This document shows positions 5,920 to 6,015 of a DNA stretch of 6,015 nt, one piece after another. This DNA is from Accumulibacter sp. (GTDB lineage Bacteria > Pseudomonadota > Gammaproteobacteria > Burkholderiales > Rhodocyclaceae): positions 1 through 6,015 of the forward strand of contig JAITAJ010000039.1 in assembly GCA_031284185.1 (NCBI GenBank), written 5' to 3'. Numbering within the stretch: position 1 is the stretch's first letter; each line of letters starts with the position of its first letter. The position numbers and the translations under genes are program-made. The notes below the pieces were generated by a model, which saw only the letters and a program-made list of their open reading frames with translations, was not told the DNA's origin and made no database searches.

Positions 5920-5978
5920 CGGCGCCTCGCGCCGCAAGCCAATCTGTCTTCTGTCCTCTCAAGTCACTGTCCCCTGAA
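5920..5978 (+). repeat. 59-base repeat unit, copy 2 of region C
   Basis: It contains a CGGCGC-CTC-GCGCCG hairpin (5920-5934), GCAAGCCAATCTG, TCTTCTGTCCTCTCAAG and CACTGTCCCCTGAA. Its spacing to the next unit start (6007) is 87 bases against 64 from copy 1, because an extra linker follows it. Confidence 0.75.
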
Positions 5979-6015
5979 ATATGCGTCCGGTTTTCCGTTC
6001 CGCCTCCGGCGCCTC

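Larger units (their letters stand above)
5790..6015. repeat. Modular repeat region C, at the 5' end of pstC
   Basis: A left arm at 5790-5820 is an inverted copy of the terminal module (AGAGGACAG, then CTTGAGAGGGCAGAAGAC). Then come an 11-base-pair hairpin (5818-5848) and two direct copies of a 59-base unit (5856-5914 and 5920-5978). A linker with a second CGGTTTTCCGTYCC motif (5988-6002) and the first nine bases of a third unit (6007-6015) run out of the window. As in region B, the outer arms face each other. The region covers the apparent translation start of pstC. No promoter could be recognised in it. Confidence 0.85.

Noticed and set aside
101..6015. CRISPR array
   Set aside because: Repeats are short, degenerate, partly inverted and lack unique spacers of uniform length; no cas genes are present.

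Overview
The window carries the downstream part of a phosphate-uptake and phosphate-sensing operon, all on the minus strand. In transcription order it reads pstC (about 5898-4879), pstA (4882-4016), pstB (4019-3198), phoU (3011-2310), phoB (2300-1590) and phoR (1584-229). The high G+C content, the order pst-phoU-phoB-phoR and the protein sequences suggest a betaproteobacterium. This is a judgement from family knowledge, and genus cannot be fixed from the sequence. pstS, which usually precedes pstC, would lie beyond the right edge.

PstC and PstA form the membrane channel of the high-affinity phosphate ABC transporter, and PstB is its ATPase. PhoU links transporter state to the sensor kinase PhoR, which phosphorylates the response regulator PhoB. 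Spacing is tight inside two blocks. pstC/pstA and pstA/pstB overlap by four bases (ATGA). phoU-phoB and phoB-phoR are separated by 9 and 5 bases. All key catalytic residues are present, so the genes look functional.

The unusual part is the DNA between the blocks. Every non-coding stretch next to these genes (about 101-249, 3026-3200 and 5790-6015) is filled with one family of modular repeats. The modules are pyrimidine-rich CTGTCYT/CTGAAAC-type heptads, a GGCGC-loop-GCGCC hairpin and an AACCGAGCGCTCGGTT-type palindrome. The repeat runs into the genes: it supplies the last six codons and the stop of phoR, touches the pstB stop, ends next to the phoU ribosome-binding site, and has replaced the expected 5' end of pstC, which has no plausible ATG start. 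In two of the three regions the pyrimidine arms face each other as inverted repeats around the hairpins, so the operon mRNA could fold into long stems there.

Positions 1-100 hold no identifiable gene. No Pho box, sigma-70 promoter or classical terminator could be supported.
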